A stretch of DNA of 64,000 nt from an uncultured Lachnospiraceae bacterium. GTDB taxonomy: Bacteria > Bacillota > Clostridia > Lachnospirales > Lachnospiraceae. The notes below the pieces were generated by a model. The model ran no database searches. It had not been told where the DNA came from and worked only from the letters and a program-made list of their open reading frames with translations. Positions 16,508 through 25,422 of this stretch are shown here, in pieces. The DNA lies in the NCBI GenBank assembly GCA_947382625.1, contig CANDAG010000010.1, positions 47,320 to 111,319 on the forward strand, given 5' to 3'. The translations under genes were made by a program, and so were the position numbers. Each line of letters starts with the position of its first letter. The first letter of the stretch is position 1.

Positions 16508-17395
16508 TTAAGGACGGTTTCCCCAGATGATAATGCAGTTTCCCTTCTGCGTCAATGGTTTTTCTTCTATGGCGGTGGAACCGGGGATTTTCTGCAGAAG
16601 CTCTTCTGCGCTGTAGCCATCCAGCTTTTCGTAGGAAAGAGTGTTCCAGGTGATATAACCGGCCTTGGATTTTAAAATCACTTTATCCAGATAGCTGTCC
16701 TGAATACTGCGGATCAGCTCTGAAAAGGCGTAATTACTTATGACGAAATCATAGCTGTCATTTGTGTCAATTGTGGTTCCGTCAATAAATTTTATTTTGT
16801 CGATGGTGTCTTTTCCAAATTTGCCGAGATATTTCCCCGCCAATGCCAAAACCTCCGGAAGATCAAAAAGAGAATACGTGTTAACAGCGCTTAAATAGCT
16901 GGTCAGCATTCTGCATTCACCGGCGTATCCGATCCCGATCTCAGCAACAGAACGAATCTGATCTACATCAAACAAGGTTGCAATATCCTGCAGCACCTTG
17001 GCGTAACGCAGAGTAGTGGGCGAGAAATGAAAGGTCTTGCCATTGATGTGATAAGGAAATACGATGGGGTTTCCATACGCATCATTTTGACGGAAGTTGT
17101 TCCAGTCAGAGTCTGAAAAATTTAGTCTGTTGTTCCTGGAAATGATATTCAGATACTCCTGCCCCTGTTCTCTGGTAACATGTTCAAGAATGTCATTATA
17201 GGTAGAATTTCTTCTGAATCTGCTAAAAAAGCGGTTATTTTGTGAGGCTATATAACATACTACAGGATATTCATCATCATCAGAAATGCTGGTTTTGCGT
17301 CCCTGTGAGATGAGCTTTCTGCTATAATATTTAAATAAAATCCTGTCAACATAGTGGATATATTTTCTTTTGAGCTTTTCTATTAACAATTTCAT
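16508..17395 (-). CDS. Putative sugar O-methyltransferase
   Basis: 295 residues. The central SVAEIGIGYAGECRML near 149 is a Rossmann-type SAM-binding motif, followed by YSLFDLPEVLALAGKYL near 175 and a SNYAFSEL block near 224, the pattern of the putative sugar O-methyltransferase family found in surface-glycan loci. It would methylate a sugar hydroxyl. AGGAGAT precedes the ATG. It is the only minus-strand gene between 12.2 kb and the end of the window, and its upstream side carries pieces of the palindromic repeat seen near 1.7 and 3.3 kb, which suggests a separately acquired cassette. Confidence 0.75.
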   Translation of the reverse strand: MKLLIEKLKRKYIHYVDRILFKYYSRKLISQGRKTSISDDDEYPVVCYIASQNNRFFSRFRRNSTYNDILEHVTREQGQEYLNIISRNNRLNFSDSDWNNFRQNDAYGNPIVFPYHINGKTFHFSPTTLRYAKVLQDIATLFDVDQIRSVAEIGIGYAGECRMLTSYLSAVNTYSLFDLPEVLALAGKYLGKFGKDTIDKIKFIDGTTIDTNDSYDFVISNYAFSELIRSIQDSYLDKVILKSKAGYITWNTLSYEKLDGYSAEELLQKIPGSTAIEEKPLTQKGNCIIIWGNRP

Positions 17396-17408
17396 TGCGA
17401 TCTCCTGT

Positions 17409-17457
17409 GCCTGTCATCCGTTGTCAGCATAAGGGCTGAATAGCCCGTTGCTTGTTT
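17409..17457. repeat. Palindromic repeat fragments, copy C
   Basis: GCCTGTCATCCGTTGT (17409-17424) is the right half of copies A and B. It is joined to CAGCATAAGGGCTGAATAGC and then CCGTTGCTTGTTT (to 17457), which keeps the outer ATAAGG...CCGTTG frame but has a different hairpin core (GGGCT-GAAT-AGCCC). It would lie in the leader of the minus-strand methyltransferase transcript. Confidence 0.65.
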
Positions 17458-17464
17458 ACGGAAC

Positions 17465-17493
17465 ATAGTAACATATTTTTTTTGTGCCTGCAA
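17465..17493 (-). promoter_or_regulatory. Promoter for the O-methyltransferase gene
   Basis: On the minus strand, -35 TTGCAG (17488-17493), a 17-base spacer, -10 TACTAT (17465-17470). Confidence 0.4.
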
Positions 17494-17518
17494 TAATGGG
17501 ATGGCTGTTACGGAAAAT

Positions 17519-17547
17519 TTGCCAGTAAAAATAATCTATGATATAAT
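17519..17547 (+). promoter_or_regulatory. Promoter for the long glycan operon
   Basis: -35 TTGCCA (17519-17524), a 17-base spacer, -10 TATAAT (17542-17547), 35 bases before the first ABC transporter gene. The same two hexamers and spacing occur at 60344-60372. Confidence 0.75.
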
Positions 17548-17582
17548 TCACATAATTATGCAGATGAATAGGAAGTAAGAAG

Positions 17583-19346
17583 ATGAAAAAGACAGGTTTA
17601 TTTGGCAAAATCGGATATATACTGGACAAAAAGCAAAAAAAGCAATTAATCCTGCTGGGGGTCATGATCTTTTTTGGTGGTCTTCTGGAAACTCTGGGAG
17701 TTGGAGGCATGATCCCGGTGGTGACAGCGCTTCTGACGCCGGATGAATTGATGGGATATGTGGAGCAATATGAATTTTTGCAGAAGGCCTGTGATTCTCT
17801 TCACATCCATGATGCAGGTCAGATCACGATGGCTCTTCTCATTGGCCTTATGGCCATCTATGTGATCAAGAACCTGTATATTCTGTTGCTGACCTACAGG
17901 CAGAATACCTTTATCACCCAGAACCGGAACAAAATGATCAGCCGTGTCATGGCAGAGTTTCTGAACAGACCCTACGAGAAATATCTGGGGGCGGATATCC
18001 CCACAGTGTTCCGTCTTACGGACAGCGATATTCCCCAGACATTTTCACTGATCCTTGTAATGCTCCATCTTGCCAGTGAGCTGGTGGTATCTTTGCTGAT
18101 CTTTGCGGTACTGCTTTATCAGAGTGTGTCTATGACATTGTTTATCATTGCTGTTTTTGGAATCATGACATTGTTTATCCTTCGGGTATTTAAGCCGGCC
18201 TTAAATAAGATTGGAGCCAAAAACCAGAGGATCCAGTCCCGCATTGCCAAGTGGAGGATTCAGGCCACCTACGGGCTTAAGGATGTGAAGGTTTTGAACA
18301 GAGAGGAATTCTTTGTAAGGAATTACTATGAAACCGGCAAGGTGGGAGCTGATGTGGCACGGAATTATGCGGTCTTAAACAATACCCCAAGGCTTTTGAT
18401 CGAGACTGTATTTATCGTAAGTGTGCTGTCCTTTGTGGCGGTCTATGTGAGCAGAGGCGGAGATACGGGAGCTATCACCAAAACCATAGCCACCTTTGGT
18501 GTGGCGGCCATCAGAGTATTGCCCAGTGTGAACCGGATCAATACCTATATCACGGAGATTGCCTACGACCAGCCCAGTCTGGATTTTGTATACGAGAATC
18601 TGCAGGAGGGCATGAAGACGGACGCCATGTTAGCGGAGCGGAAGGCAAATTCTCAGGCAGAGAAGCTGAAATTGGAAGACAGGATCGAATTGAGCCATAT
18701 CAGCTTCCATTACCCGGACTCCGAAAAGGCAATCTTTAAGGACGCCCATATGGTGGTGCCCAAGGGCAAATCCGTGGGCATTATCGGCGCTTCCGGCGCA
18801 GGCAAATCCACCATCGTAGATGTACTCCTGGGACTTCTGCACGCCCAGGAGGGTGAGATCACCTGCGATGGGGTGAATATCTTTAAAAATTATGAATCCT
18901 GGCTGGCCCAGGTGGGCTACATCCCTCAGTCTATTTATCTGATCGATGAGTCCATCCGGGATAACATTGCATTCGGTATCGATCAGGACAAGATTGATGA
19001 GAAGAGAATGTGGGAGGTGCTGGAGGAGGCCCAGCTGAAGGAATTTATCGAGGAGCTGCCGGAGGGACTTGATACCACCATCGGAGACCGGGGCGTACGG
19101 CTTTCGGGAGGGCAGAGACAGAGGATCGGTATTGCAAGGGCGCTTTATAACGATCCGGAGATTCTGGTATTCGACGAGGCTACCTCCGCTCTGGATAATG
19201 ATACGGAGGCGGCGGTCATGGAAGCCATCAACAACTTCCATGGGAGAAAGACTATGATCATTATTGCTCACAGATTAAATACCATTGAAAAATGCGATAT
19301 GATCTATAAGGTGGAGAACGCCAGGCTGGTTGAGACCAGTCTCTGA
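17583..19346 (+). CDS. PglK-like ABC flippase (fused permease and ATPase), copy 1
   Basis: 587 residues: an N-terminal membrane domain of about six segments (residues 20-310) and a C-terminal ATPase with Walker A GASGAGKST near 402, LSGGQRQRIGIARAL near 507, ILVFDEATSALD near 527 and the H-loop IIIAHRLNT near 560. The membrane half (for example LETLGVGGMIPVVTALLTPD) resembles PglK, which flips lipid-linked oligosaccharides to the outer face. AGGAAG precedes the ATG and a good promoter lies just upstream, so it opens the long operon. Its paralogue at 43744 shares all motifs. Substrate is inferred to be a polyprenyl-linked glycan. Confidence 0.88.
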   Translation: MKKTGLFGKIGYILDKKQKKQLILLGVMIFFGGLLETLGVGGMIPVVTALLTPDELMGYVEQYEFLQKACDSLHIHDAGQITMALLIGLMAIYVIKNLYILLLTYRQNTFITQNRNKMISRVMAEFLNRPYEKYLGADIPTVFRLTDSDIPQTFSLILVMLHLASELVVSLLIFAVLLYQSVSMTLFIIAVFGIMTLFILRVFKPALNKIGAKNQRIQSRIAKWRIQATYGLKDVKVLNREEFFVRNYYETGKVGADVARNYAVLNNTPRLLIETVFIVSVLSFVAVYVSRGGDTGAITKTIATFGVAAIRVLPSVNRINTYITEIAYDQPSLDFVYENLQEGMKTDAMLAERKANSQAEKLKLEDRIELSHISFHYPDSEKAIFKDAHMVVPKGKSVGIIGASGAGKSTIVDVLLGLLHAQEGEITCDGVNIFKNYESWLAQVGYIPQSIYLIDESIRDNIAFGIDQDKIDEKRMWEVLEEAQLKEFIEELPEGLDTTIGDRGVRLSGGQRQRIGIARALYNDPEILVFDEATSALDNDTEAAVMEAINNFHGRKTMIIIAHRLNTIEKCDMIYKVENARLVETSL

Positions 19347-19368
19347 AAGCCGGCAGGGAGGATTTGAT

Positions 19369-20415
19369 ATGATTGGAACGGAATTTATTGACGGCCAGGG
19401 ACTTGGAAATCAGCTGTTTTGCTACGTAACGGCCAGGGCAATAGCAGAAGAAAAGGGCTGTGCGTTTGGAACGGCGGGACAGGAACGCTTTGCGGTAAAT
19501 ATCCATAACGACCGGGGGATGTATTTCATGGATGTGGATCTGGGCCATGCGATCTCACCGGAGGAAAAGAAAGCTTACCGTATCTATAAAGAAAAGGAAA
19601 CACGTTTGTTTATCGGGAATTCTGCCCATGATATAGAGCATGGATGCTTCATTGCCGGAGCGGATGAGGGGCTCTCTCAGGTACAGGATCAGACCCTGAT
19701 CTATGGAAATCTTCAGGATGAATCTTATTTTATCAGGCATTTGGACAAGATCAGGCAGTGGCTTAAGGTAAAGCCTGAGTATGATTCCATGGAGTACAGC
19801 AGAGAAAATCTCTGCATCATTAATATGCGGGGGGGAGAATATACCGGAAGCCCGGAGCTTCTGATCGACAAAAAATACTGGATCCGGGGCATCAGGGAAA
19901 TGAAGCGGATCCGTTCTGATATGGAATTTATGATCATTACAGACGATGTGGAAACCGCAGGAAAAATACTGCCGGGGATCCCGGCCTGTCATTTTGATAT
20001 CGGGAAGGATTATGTGACCCTGAAAAACGCCTGTTATCTGTTGCTTTCAAACTCCTCCTTTGCCTGTCTTCCGGCCCATACCAGCGAGACCCTGAAATAT
20101 GCCATAGCTCCCAAATACTGGGCCCGGCATAACGTTTCTGACGGATACTGGGCGTCGGAGCAGAATATTTACAGCCTGTTCCATTATATGGACAGGAAGG
20201 GCAGGATTTTCACAGCCCAAGAATGCAGAGAAGAGCTGGAGAACTACAAAAAACACTCGCCGGTCTATGCACGGAGAGACAGACAGCCCGGCAGGGTCAG
20301 AAAGGTCTTTCAGAGGCTCAGAAGCAGGCTCCTTTATGGACGTTTTTTTATAAAAAAGGTTTTCCGCGCCGTGCTCAGGCGGGCAGGAATCGGGAAGGGG
20401 GCAGTGTATGGCTAA
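19369..20415 (+). CDS. Divergent GT11-like glycosyltransferase
   Basis: 348 residues. It begins with GQGLGNQLFCYVTARAIAEE, the GT11 N-terminal pattern, and has CIINMRGGEYTG near 152 in the place of HxRRGDY, then YLLLSNSSFACLPAHTSE near 227 matching the ANSTFSWW region without the tryptophans. This makes it a remote member that may use another sugar or link. I take the ATG at 19369, which has GGGAGGATT upstream; the longer frame from 19330 would overlap the ABC transporter gene. The C-terminal 50 residues are strongly basic and could hold it to the membrane. The DUF5672 gene overlaps its 3' end. Confidence 0.72.
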   Translation: MIGTEFIDGQGLGNQLFCYVTARAIAEEKGCAFGTAGQERFAVNIHNDRGMYFMDVDLGHAISPEEKKAYRIYKEKETRLFIGNSAHDIEHGCFIAGADEGLSQVQDQTLIYGNLQDESYFIRHLDKIRQWLKVKPEYDSMEYSRENLCIINMRGGEYTGSPELLIDKKYWIRGIREMKRIRSDMEFMIITDDVETAGKILPGIPACHFDIGKDYVTLKNACYLLLSNSSFACLPAHTSETLKYAIAPKYWARHNVSDGYWASEQNIYSLFHYMDRKGRIFTAQECREELENYKKHSPVYARRDRQPGRVRKVFQRLRSRLLYGRFFIKKVFRAVLRRAGIGKGAVYG

Positions 20416-21154
20416 ATTACATCTTCCCAATGTGACTCTGGCGGCCATGACCAGCGTCAAGGTATACGAAACCATCAAAGCGCTGGAATACAGCATGCAG
20501 GGCATTGATTTCGGAGAGGTGGTGCTCATCACCCATCGGAAGCCTCTGATGCTGCCATCTTCCATTACTTATAAGCATACCTCAAAGCTGACGGATATTG
20601 ACTGCTTCAATTACAAAATGGTGTATGAGCTGGATCAGTATATCGATACCGACTATGTGTTGCTGATCCATTACGACGGGTTTGTGGTCCATCCTGAGAA
20701 GTGGCAGGATGCTTTTCTCGATTACGATTATATCGGCTCTCCCTGGCCGATCCCTGAGCCAGGAACGGCCCACTGCTATCATGATATTTATGGCAACCTC
20801 TGCAGAGTGGGAAACAGCGTTTCTTTGCGCAGCAAAAGGCTTCTGGAGTTCCCCAAAAAGGCGGGCCTTGTATGGGAAAAGGATGAGGACGGGTTTTATA
20901 ATGAGGATGCCTTTTTGTGCTGTATGAATAAGCACAGGATTGAGGAGGCGGGAATGAAGATCGCTCCTGTGGAGATCGCAAGCCTTTTTGGCCATGAGCA
21001 TCCGGTACCGGAGGTGCTGGAGGTAGACGCCCCCTTTGTCTTTCATAAATGGTGGGGGCGGAATGAGCAGTACCCCAGATTTGAAAACCCCTGGACCAGA
21101 AGGTGGAATAGGTTCAAGGCCTTAGTAAGGCCTATGCTCTTCTGGAGAAGATAA
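20408..21154 (+). CDS. DUF5672 family glycosyltransferase-like protein
   Basis: 248 residues, soluble. The order of blocks fits DUF5672: LITHRKPLMLPSS near 38, YVLLIHYDGFVVHPEKWQDA near 82, DYDYIGSPWP near 105, CRVGNSVSLRSKRLLEF near 130, YNEDAFLCC near 162 and FVFHKWWGRNEQY near 218. Proteins of this family occur in surface-glycan loci and have a GT-like D-x-D region (HYDG), so sugar transfer is inferred. The ATG overlaps the previous gene by 8 bases. The next gene starts about 50 bases on. Confidence 0.75.
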   Translation: MAKLHLPNVTLAAMTSVKVYETIKALEYSMQGIDFGEVVLITHRKPLMLPSSITYKHTSKLTDIDCFNYKMVYELDQYIDTDYVLLIHYDGFVVHPEKWQDAFLDYDYIGSPWPIPEPGTAHCYHDIYGNLCRVGNSVSLRSKRLLEFPKKAGLVWEKDEDGFYNEDAFLCCMNKHRIEEAGMKIAPVEIASLFGHEHPVPEVLEVDAPFVFHKWWGRNEQYPRFENPWTRRWNRFKALVRPMLFWRR

Positions 21155-21207
21155 TTTTGAGGCGATAATTCTAAGGCAGGCGGATGCCGGAAACAGGAGA
21201 TTTACAG

Positions 21208-22146
21208 ATGGTATATGATTGCATTCCGTTTTTTAATGAACTGGATATATTAAAGCTAAGATTGAATATTTTAGATCCCATTGTGGATAAATTTATTATA
21301 GAGGAGTCCACGGTGACCTTTTCCGGGGAGCCCAAGGAGCTTTGCTTCGAAAAAAACAAGGCAATGTTCCAGGAATTTCTTCCCAGGATCGAATACATTG
21401 TGGTGGATGATTCGCCAAAGGACTGTACCACCCATGTGAGAGACAATTTTCAGAAGAACGCCCTGGAGAGAGGGCTGAAGAATGCCTCCGAGGAGGACGT
21501 GATCATTTTAAGCGACGTGGACGAGATCCCCAATCCCAGGGTGCTTAAGGAGATCATTGCGGAATTTGATCCTGATAAGATCTATCATTTGGCCCAGAGA
21601 ATGTTTTATTGTTTCCTCAATATGGAGGAGGTATCCGGAAAGCTTCTTTCCATTACCGGAGAGTTTCCGGGAGTGGAGAGAAAGCTGTGGCTGGGGACAA
21701 AGGTTTTTGGTAAGAGAAGCATTCCCGAGGGCGGGATCATCAAACTCAGAGAAGCTTCCGTTACGGCGCCTAATGCGGTGCGGGTGTCTGACGGGGGATG
21801 GCACTTTGGATATATGGGCAGCAGGCAGGAAACCGATGTGTCCAAACGGATTGGCACCAAGGTGGTGGCTGCGGCTCATCAGGAATATAACAACCAGGAT
21901 ATTCTGGCAGAGGCCAGAGACAGACTGATCCTGGGGCAGGATATGTTCGGCAGGGATGCAAGGTTTGAGAGAGTGGAAGTGGATGAGAGCTATCCGGAGT
22001 ATCTGCTTGCACATATAGAGGAGTACAGTTATCTGATCATGCCTCCGGTCAGCAGAGGGAAGCAGATTTATACCGGGATTTCCATGAGGATCCGGCGATT
22101 TTTCAGAAAGGTGTTCAGAAGGCTGAGACGTATGCTGGGGAAATAG
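21208..22146 (+). CDS. GT17-family glycosyltransferase
   Basis: 312 residues. The N-terminal VYDCIPFFNELDILKLRLNI, then FIIEESTVTFSGEPKEL near 33 and IILSDVDEIPNPRVL near 100 (a D-x-D region) fit family GT17, whose animal member adds bisecting GlcNAc with beta-1,4 linkage. GGWHFGYMGS near 200 is another family block. The bacterial donor is probably a UDP-HexNAc but this is an inference. The ATG at 21208 has AGGAG eight bases upstream and is preferred to the ATG at 21184. The last 25 residues are very basic. A 27-bp palindrome with direct repeats lies directly after the stop. Confidence 0.8.
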   Translation: MVYDCIPFFNELDILKLRLNILDPIVDKFIIEESTVTFSGEPKELCFEKNKAMFQEFLPRIEYIVVDDSPKDCTTHVRDNFQKNALERGLKNASEEDVIILSDVDEIPNPRVLKEIIAEFDPDKIYHLAQRMFYCFLNMEEVSGKLLSITGEFPGVERKLWLGTKVFGKRSIPEGGIIKLREASVTAPNAVRVSDGGWHFGYMGSRQETDVSKRIGTKVVAAAHQEYNNQDILAEARDRLILGQDMFGRDARFERVEVDESYPEYLLAHIEEYSYLIMPPVSRGKQIYTGISMRIRRFFRKVFRRLRRMLGK

Positions 22147-22148
22147 AG

Positions 22149-22195
22149 GGAAGGATCGTAACAGTTCAGCTTGTCTGAACTGTTAGGAAGGATCG
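22149..22195. repeat. 27-bp perfect palindrome flanked by 10-bp direct repeats
   Basis: TAACAGTTCAG (22159-22169), loop CTTGT, CTGAACTGTTA (22175-22185): an 11-bp perfect stem. It is bounded exactly on both sides by GGAAGGATCG (22149-22158 and 22186-22195), as expected of an insertion with target duplication. A relative of the same 27-bp length lies at 28214-28240. Confidence 0.8.
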
Positions 22196-22204
22196 GAGCA
22201 GAGG

Positions 22205-23311
22205 ATGGAGCAGGAAGGCGGAATGAAAAAGAAAGGCAGGCTGACAGATGGATCCGGCAATCAGATCAGAGTATTGATGCTTGGTCCCGACAGAGCTGTC
22301 CACGGTGGGATTTCCGGTGTGGTAAACAATTACTATGAGGCCGGTCTGGATCAGAGGATCGATCTGTGCTATATCGGAACCATGGCAGAGGGAAGTAAGC
22401 TTCGCAAGCTTTTAAAGGCGGCGACGGCCTTCGGCCTTTTTTGCCTGAAGGCGCCAGGATTTCAGATCGTCCATGTAAACATGGCGTCGGACAGCAGCTA
22501 TTACAGAAAGTCTGTTTTTATCAAAGCCGCGAAGCTTTTTGGAAAGAAAATAGTGATCCACCAGCATGGCGGCGATTTTGAGAGCTTTTACTATAAAGAG
22601 CTGAAGGAGAAAGGCCGCAGGAAGGTGGACAGGGTTCTTTCCATGGGAGACGCCTTTCTGGTGCTGGCACCCGCATGGAAGGAATTTTTCGGACATATGG
22701 TGGATCGGGAGAGGATCACGGTGCTGCCCAATGCTATACAGCCTCCTGACGAGGTGCAGAAGAAATATGGACAGCGTAAGCTGTTATTTTTAGGCAGACT
22801 TTGCAGAGAAAAGGGGGTTGGTGAGCTCCTTGGAGTAATGCCTGAGCTAAAAAAAGAGTATCCGGAGATCCATCTGTATCTGGGAGGGATCTGGGAAGAT
22901 CAGGAGCTGGAAAAGGAAGCGGCAGCGCTTTCCGGATATGTTACATGGCTGGGCTGGGTCAAAGGAGAAGAAAAAAAGAAGTATCTGAAGGAATGTGATA
23001 TCTTTGTACTGCCAACCTATTTTGAAGGACAGCCGGTGTCTGTTCTTGAGGCCATGGCCTACAGCTGTACGGTAGTTGCCTCAGAAACAGGCGGGATTCC
23101 ACAGATGATCCTGGACGGACAGACCGGGATTCTGGTAACGCCAAAGGATGAATCCTCATTGCAGCAGGGATTACAAAGAGCTTTGTCAGACAGAGAGCTG
23201 TGCCGCAGGCTGGGAGAAAACGCCCGGCAGAAGGTGGAGAAAGAATTCTCCATGGATCAGAATATAGAGCAGTTGCTGCAGATTTACAGAAAGGTTTTGG
23301 GATTTTCATGA
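22205..23311 (+). CDS. GT4-family glycosyltransferase
   Basis: 368 residues, GT-B fold. Seen: VLMLGPDRAVHGGISGVVNNYY near 23 (the N-terminal glycine-rich donor loop), IVIHQHGGDFESFYY near 117, LLFLGRLCREKGVGELL near 193 and the EX7E region FEGQPVSVLEAMAYSC near 279. It adds a sugar to a growing lipid-linked chain at the cytoplasmic face; the sugar is unknown. GGAG lies six bases before the ATG at 22205; the ATG at 22223 also has a ribosome site, so the start is not certain. The stop overlaps the next start (ATGA). Confidence 0.88.
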   Translation: MEQEGGMKKKGRLTDGSGNQIRVLMLGPDRAVHGGISGVVNNYYEAGLDQRIDLCYIGTMAEGSKLRKLLKAATAFGLFCLKAPGFQIVHVNMASDSSYYRKSVFIKAAKLFGKKIVIHQHGGDFESFYYKELKEKGRRKVDRVLSMGDAFLVLAPAWKEFFGHMVDRERITVLPNAIQPPDEVQKKYGQRKLLFLGRLCREKGVGELLGVMPELKKEYPEIHLYLGGIWEDQELEKEAAALSGYVTWLGWVKGEEKKKYLKECDIFVLPTYFEGQPVSVLEAMAYSCTVVASETGGIPQMILDGQTGILVTPKDESSLQQGLQRALSDRELCRRLGENARQKVEKEFSMDQNIEQLLQIYRKVLGFS

Positions 23312-24339
23312 AAGAATACAGGATCAGCATTATTGTTCCGGTTTATAATGCAGAGAAGTATCTGACAAAATGTGTGGATACTCTGAAAAATCAGACCTAC
23401 AGGCATCTGGAGATCCTGCTTGTGGATGACGGCTCTAAGGACAGGAGCGGAGCGCTTTGTGAGGAGCTGGCAAGGACAGATGAGAGGATCCGGGTGATCC
23501 ACAAAGAAAACGGCGGGCTGGTCTCGGCGTGGAAATGTGGAGTAAGAGAAAGCACCGGAGAATATCTGTGCTTTGTGGACAGCGATGACTGGGTGGATGT
23601 GACAATGATAGAGGAGATGTCGGACCGTCTTTCCGGAAGCCCGAAGGAGATTGTGGCCAGTGATTATGTGATCGAGCGGGAGGACGGAAGCCGCCAGTAT
23701 GTATGGCAGAAGCTTTCCCCGGGGGAATATGACAGAGAGGCTATAGAAAAAAACGTGATTCCCTGGCTTCTGGGGCAGGAGATGCGGTATGTGACCATAT
23801 CACGATGCATGAAGCTGATCAGCAGAGGATTGATCGAGGAGAACGGCAGATATGCTGATCCGGCAGTCCGAACGGGAGAGGATACCACGGTGATGCTTCC
23901 GTCGCTGATCGACTGTGAGCGTCTGGTGATCATGGATCATAAAGCCTATTATCATTATCTGTATGTGAAAAGCTCCATGATCCATCAGTATGATAAAGGG
24001 TTATATGAGAATCAGCTGCTGCTGCGCCGGATCACAAGAAAGATCATAGAGGACAAGTTTCAGGGGAAAGAGCGGGAAGAGATGCTGAAAAAGGCGGATC
24101 AGGAGCATATCTTCATGCTGTTTCTGGCTCTCAAAAACGAGGCAAGGGGAAATCCACAGGGCTATAAGGAAAATATTTTGTCCATGTGCCGGGAGGAGGA
24201 AGTCAGGAAGCTTTGCCGGGAGACCGACGTAGAGGTCAGGGAAAAAGCCAACCGGCTGCTTTATCTGGTACTGAAGCATCCCAGTCAGATTACCGTCAGG
24301 CTCTTGCGCCTTGCCATGCTTGTGTATTACAGACAATAA
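23308..24339 (+). CDS. GT2-family glycosyltransferase
   Basis: 343 residues. GT-A motifs: RISIIVPVYNAEKYLTKCVD, ILLVDDGSKDRSG near 33 and LCFVDSDDWVDV near 88. GEDTTVMLPSLID near 192 matches the catalytic-base region of this group. It has no clear membrane segment. The start at 23308 forms ATGA with the preceding stop; the longer frame from 23200 is inside the neighbouring gene. It is followed by a second GT2 gene of similar layout, and the two probably act in sequence on the same unit. Confidence 0.88.
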   Translation: MKEYRISIIVPVYNAEKYLTKCVDTLKNQTYRHLEILLVDDGSKDRSGALCEELARTDERIRVIHKENGGLVSAWKCGVRESTGEYLCFVDSDDWVDVTMIEEMSDRLSGSPKEIVASDYVIEREDGSRQYVWQKLSPGEYDREAIEKNVIPWLLGQEMRYVTISRCMKLISRGLIEENGRYADPAVRTGEDTTVMLPSLIDCERLVIMDHKAYYHYLYVKSSMIHQYDKGLYENQLLLRRITRKIIEDKFQGKEREEMLKKADQEHIFMLFLALKNEARGNPQGYKENILSMCREEEVRKLCRETDVEVREKANRLLYLVLKHPSQITVRLLRLAMLVYYRQ

Positions 24340-24351
24340 GGAGAGAAGACT

Positions 24352-25356
24352 ATGGACCAGGACGAAAACAAAAAACCTCTGATCAGCGTGATCGTTCCGG
24401 TTTATAACGGACAGGATTATCTGGAGGACTGCATCAAAAGTATTCAGGCTCAGACCTATGAAAACCTGGAGATCATTGTTGTGAACGATGGCTCCACAGA
24501 CGATACTGCGGCAGTCTGTGTCAGGCTTACGGAGATATATGAGAATCTTCATGTGATTACCACCGAGGACAGAGGGGTTTCGGCAGCCAGAAATGCAGGG
24601 ATTGACGGGGCGGAGGGAATCTTTCTTACCTTCGTGGATGCAGACGACAGGTTGCGGCCCAAAACATTACAGGTGTTATATGAAAATATCATGGGAACCG
24701 GAAGCGATGTGGCAGGCTGCGGATTTTTTTGCTGGGAGAAAGCGGAGGAGTGGGAGGCATTCCTGAAGGAAAAATGCCGGATCCACCGGCCTATGGAGTA
24801 TACGGCCCCTGAGTTTTTGAGGGAGCAGCTCCTGCAGGGGAACAGCAGATGCTGGAGCAAGCTTTACCGGCGTTCGGTGGTGGGAGATTTTCGTTTTCCG
24901 GAGGAGATCAGTATCGGAGAGGACATGCTGTTTCTGATACGGCTTCTTCCTTTTCTGAGGAAGATCGTGGAGGTGGATTATCCGGGCTATGGCTATTTTC
25001 AGAACCCGGCGGGAGCCATGAATCGGGAATTTACCCCCAGGTATATGGACCAGATCACCTGCTGGGAGCTGGCAAGAGAAGAGGCTCTTAAGCTGGACCG
25101 GACCACAGAGGTCAGACTGGCCTCCCTGGTGATCGTGGGGATCATGCTGACAGCCGGGAAGCTGGCAATGCTTTCCTTCTGGGAACGGCAAAAGCATAAG
25201 GAATATATCAAAGTATGCCATGAAAAGCTGAAGGAGGAAATGCAGACCGTAGGCGCCTATGAGGAGCTGCCGAAGGCCTATCAGCTGAAAACGCAGATGT
25301 TTCTTGCCATGCCGGGAATCTATCTGGCGCTGTATCACCTGAGGAAGTACCGGTGA
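24352..25356 (+). CDS. GT2-family glycosyltransferase
   Basis: 334 residues. LISVIVPVYNGQDYLEDCIK near 9, IIVVNDGSTDDT near 40, FLTFVDADDRLRPKT near 88 and ISIGEDMLFLIRLLPF near 182 are the GT-A donor, metal and base motifs. AAGGAGAG precedes the ATG, 12 bases after the previous stop. It resembles the preceding GT2 gene in layout, suggesting an old tandem duplication. Specificity cannot be read from the sequence. Confidence 0.87.
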   Translation: MDQDENKKPLISVIVPVYNGQDYLEDCIKSIQAQTYENLEIIVVNDGSTDDTAAVCVRLTEIYENLHVITTEDRGVSAARNAGIDGAEGIFLTFVDADDRLRPKTLQVLYENIMGTGSDVAGCGFFCWEKAEEWEAFLKEKCRIHRPMEYTAPEFLREQLLQGNSRCWSKLYRRSVVGDFRFPEEISIGEDMLFLIRLLPFLRKIVEVDYPGYGYFQNPAGAMNREFTPRYMDQITCWELAREEALKLDRTTEVRLASLVIVGIMLTAGKLAMLSFWERQKHKEYIKVCHEKLKEEMQTVGAYEELPKAYQLKTQMFLAMPGIYLALYHLRKYR

Positions 25357-25422
25357 TGAGGGCACAGGGCTGAATCGTCTTGAGGGAATGCTCATTTTAC
25401 GGAAAGGATCTGGGGAATTCAC

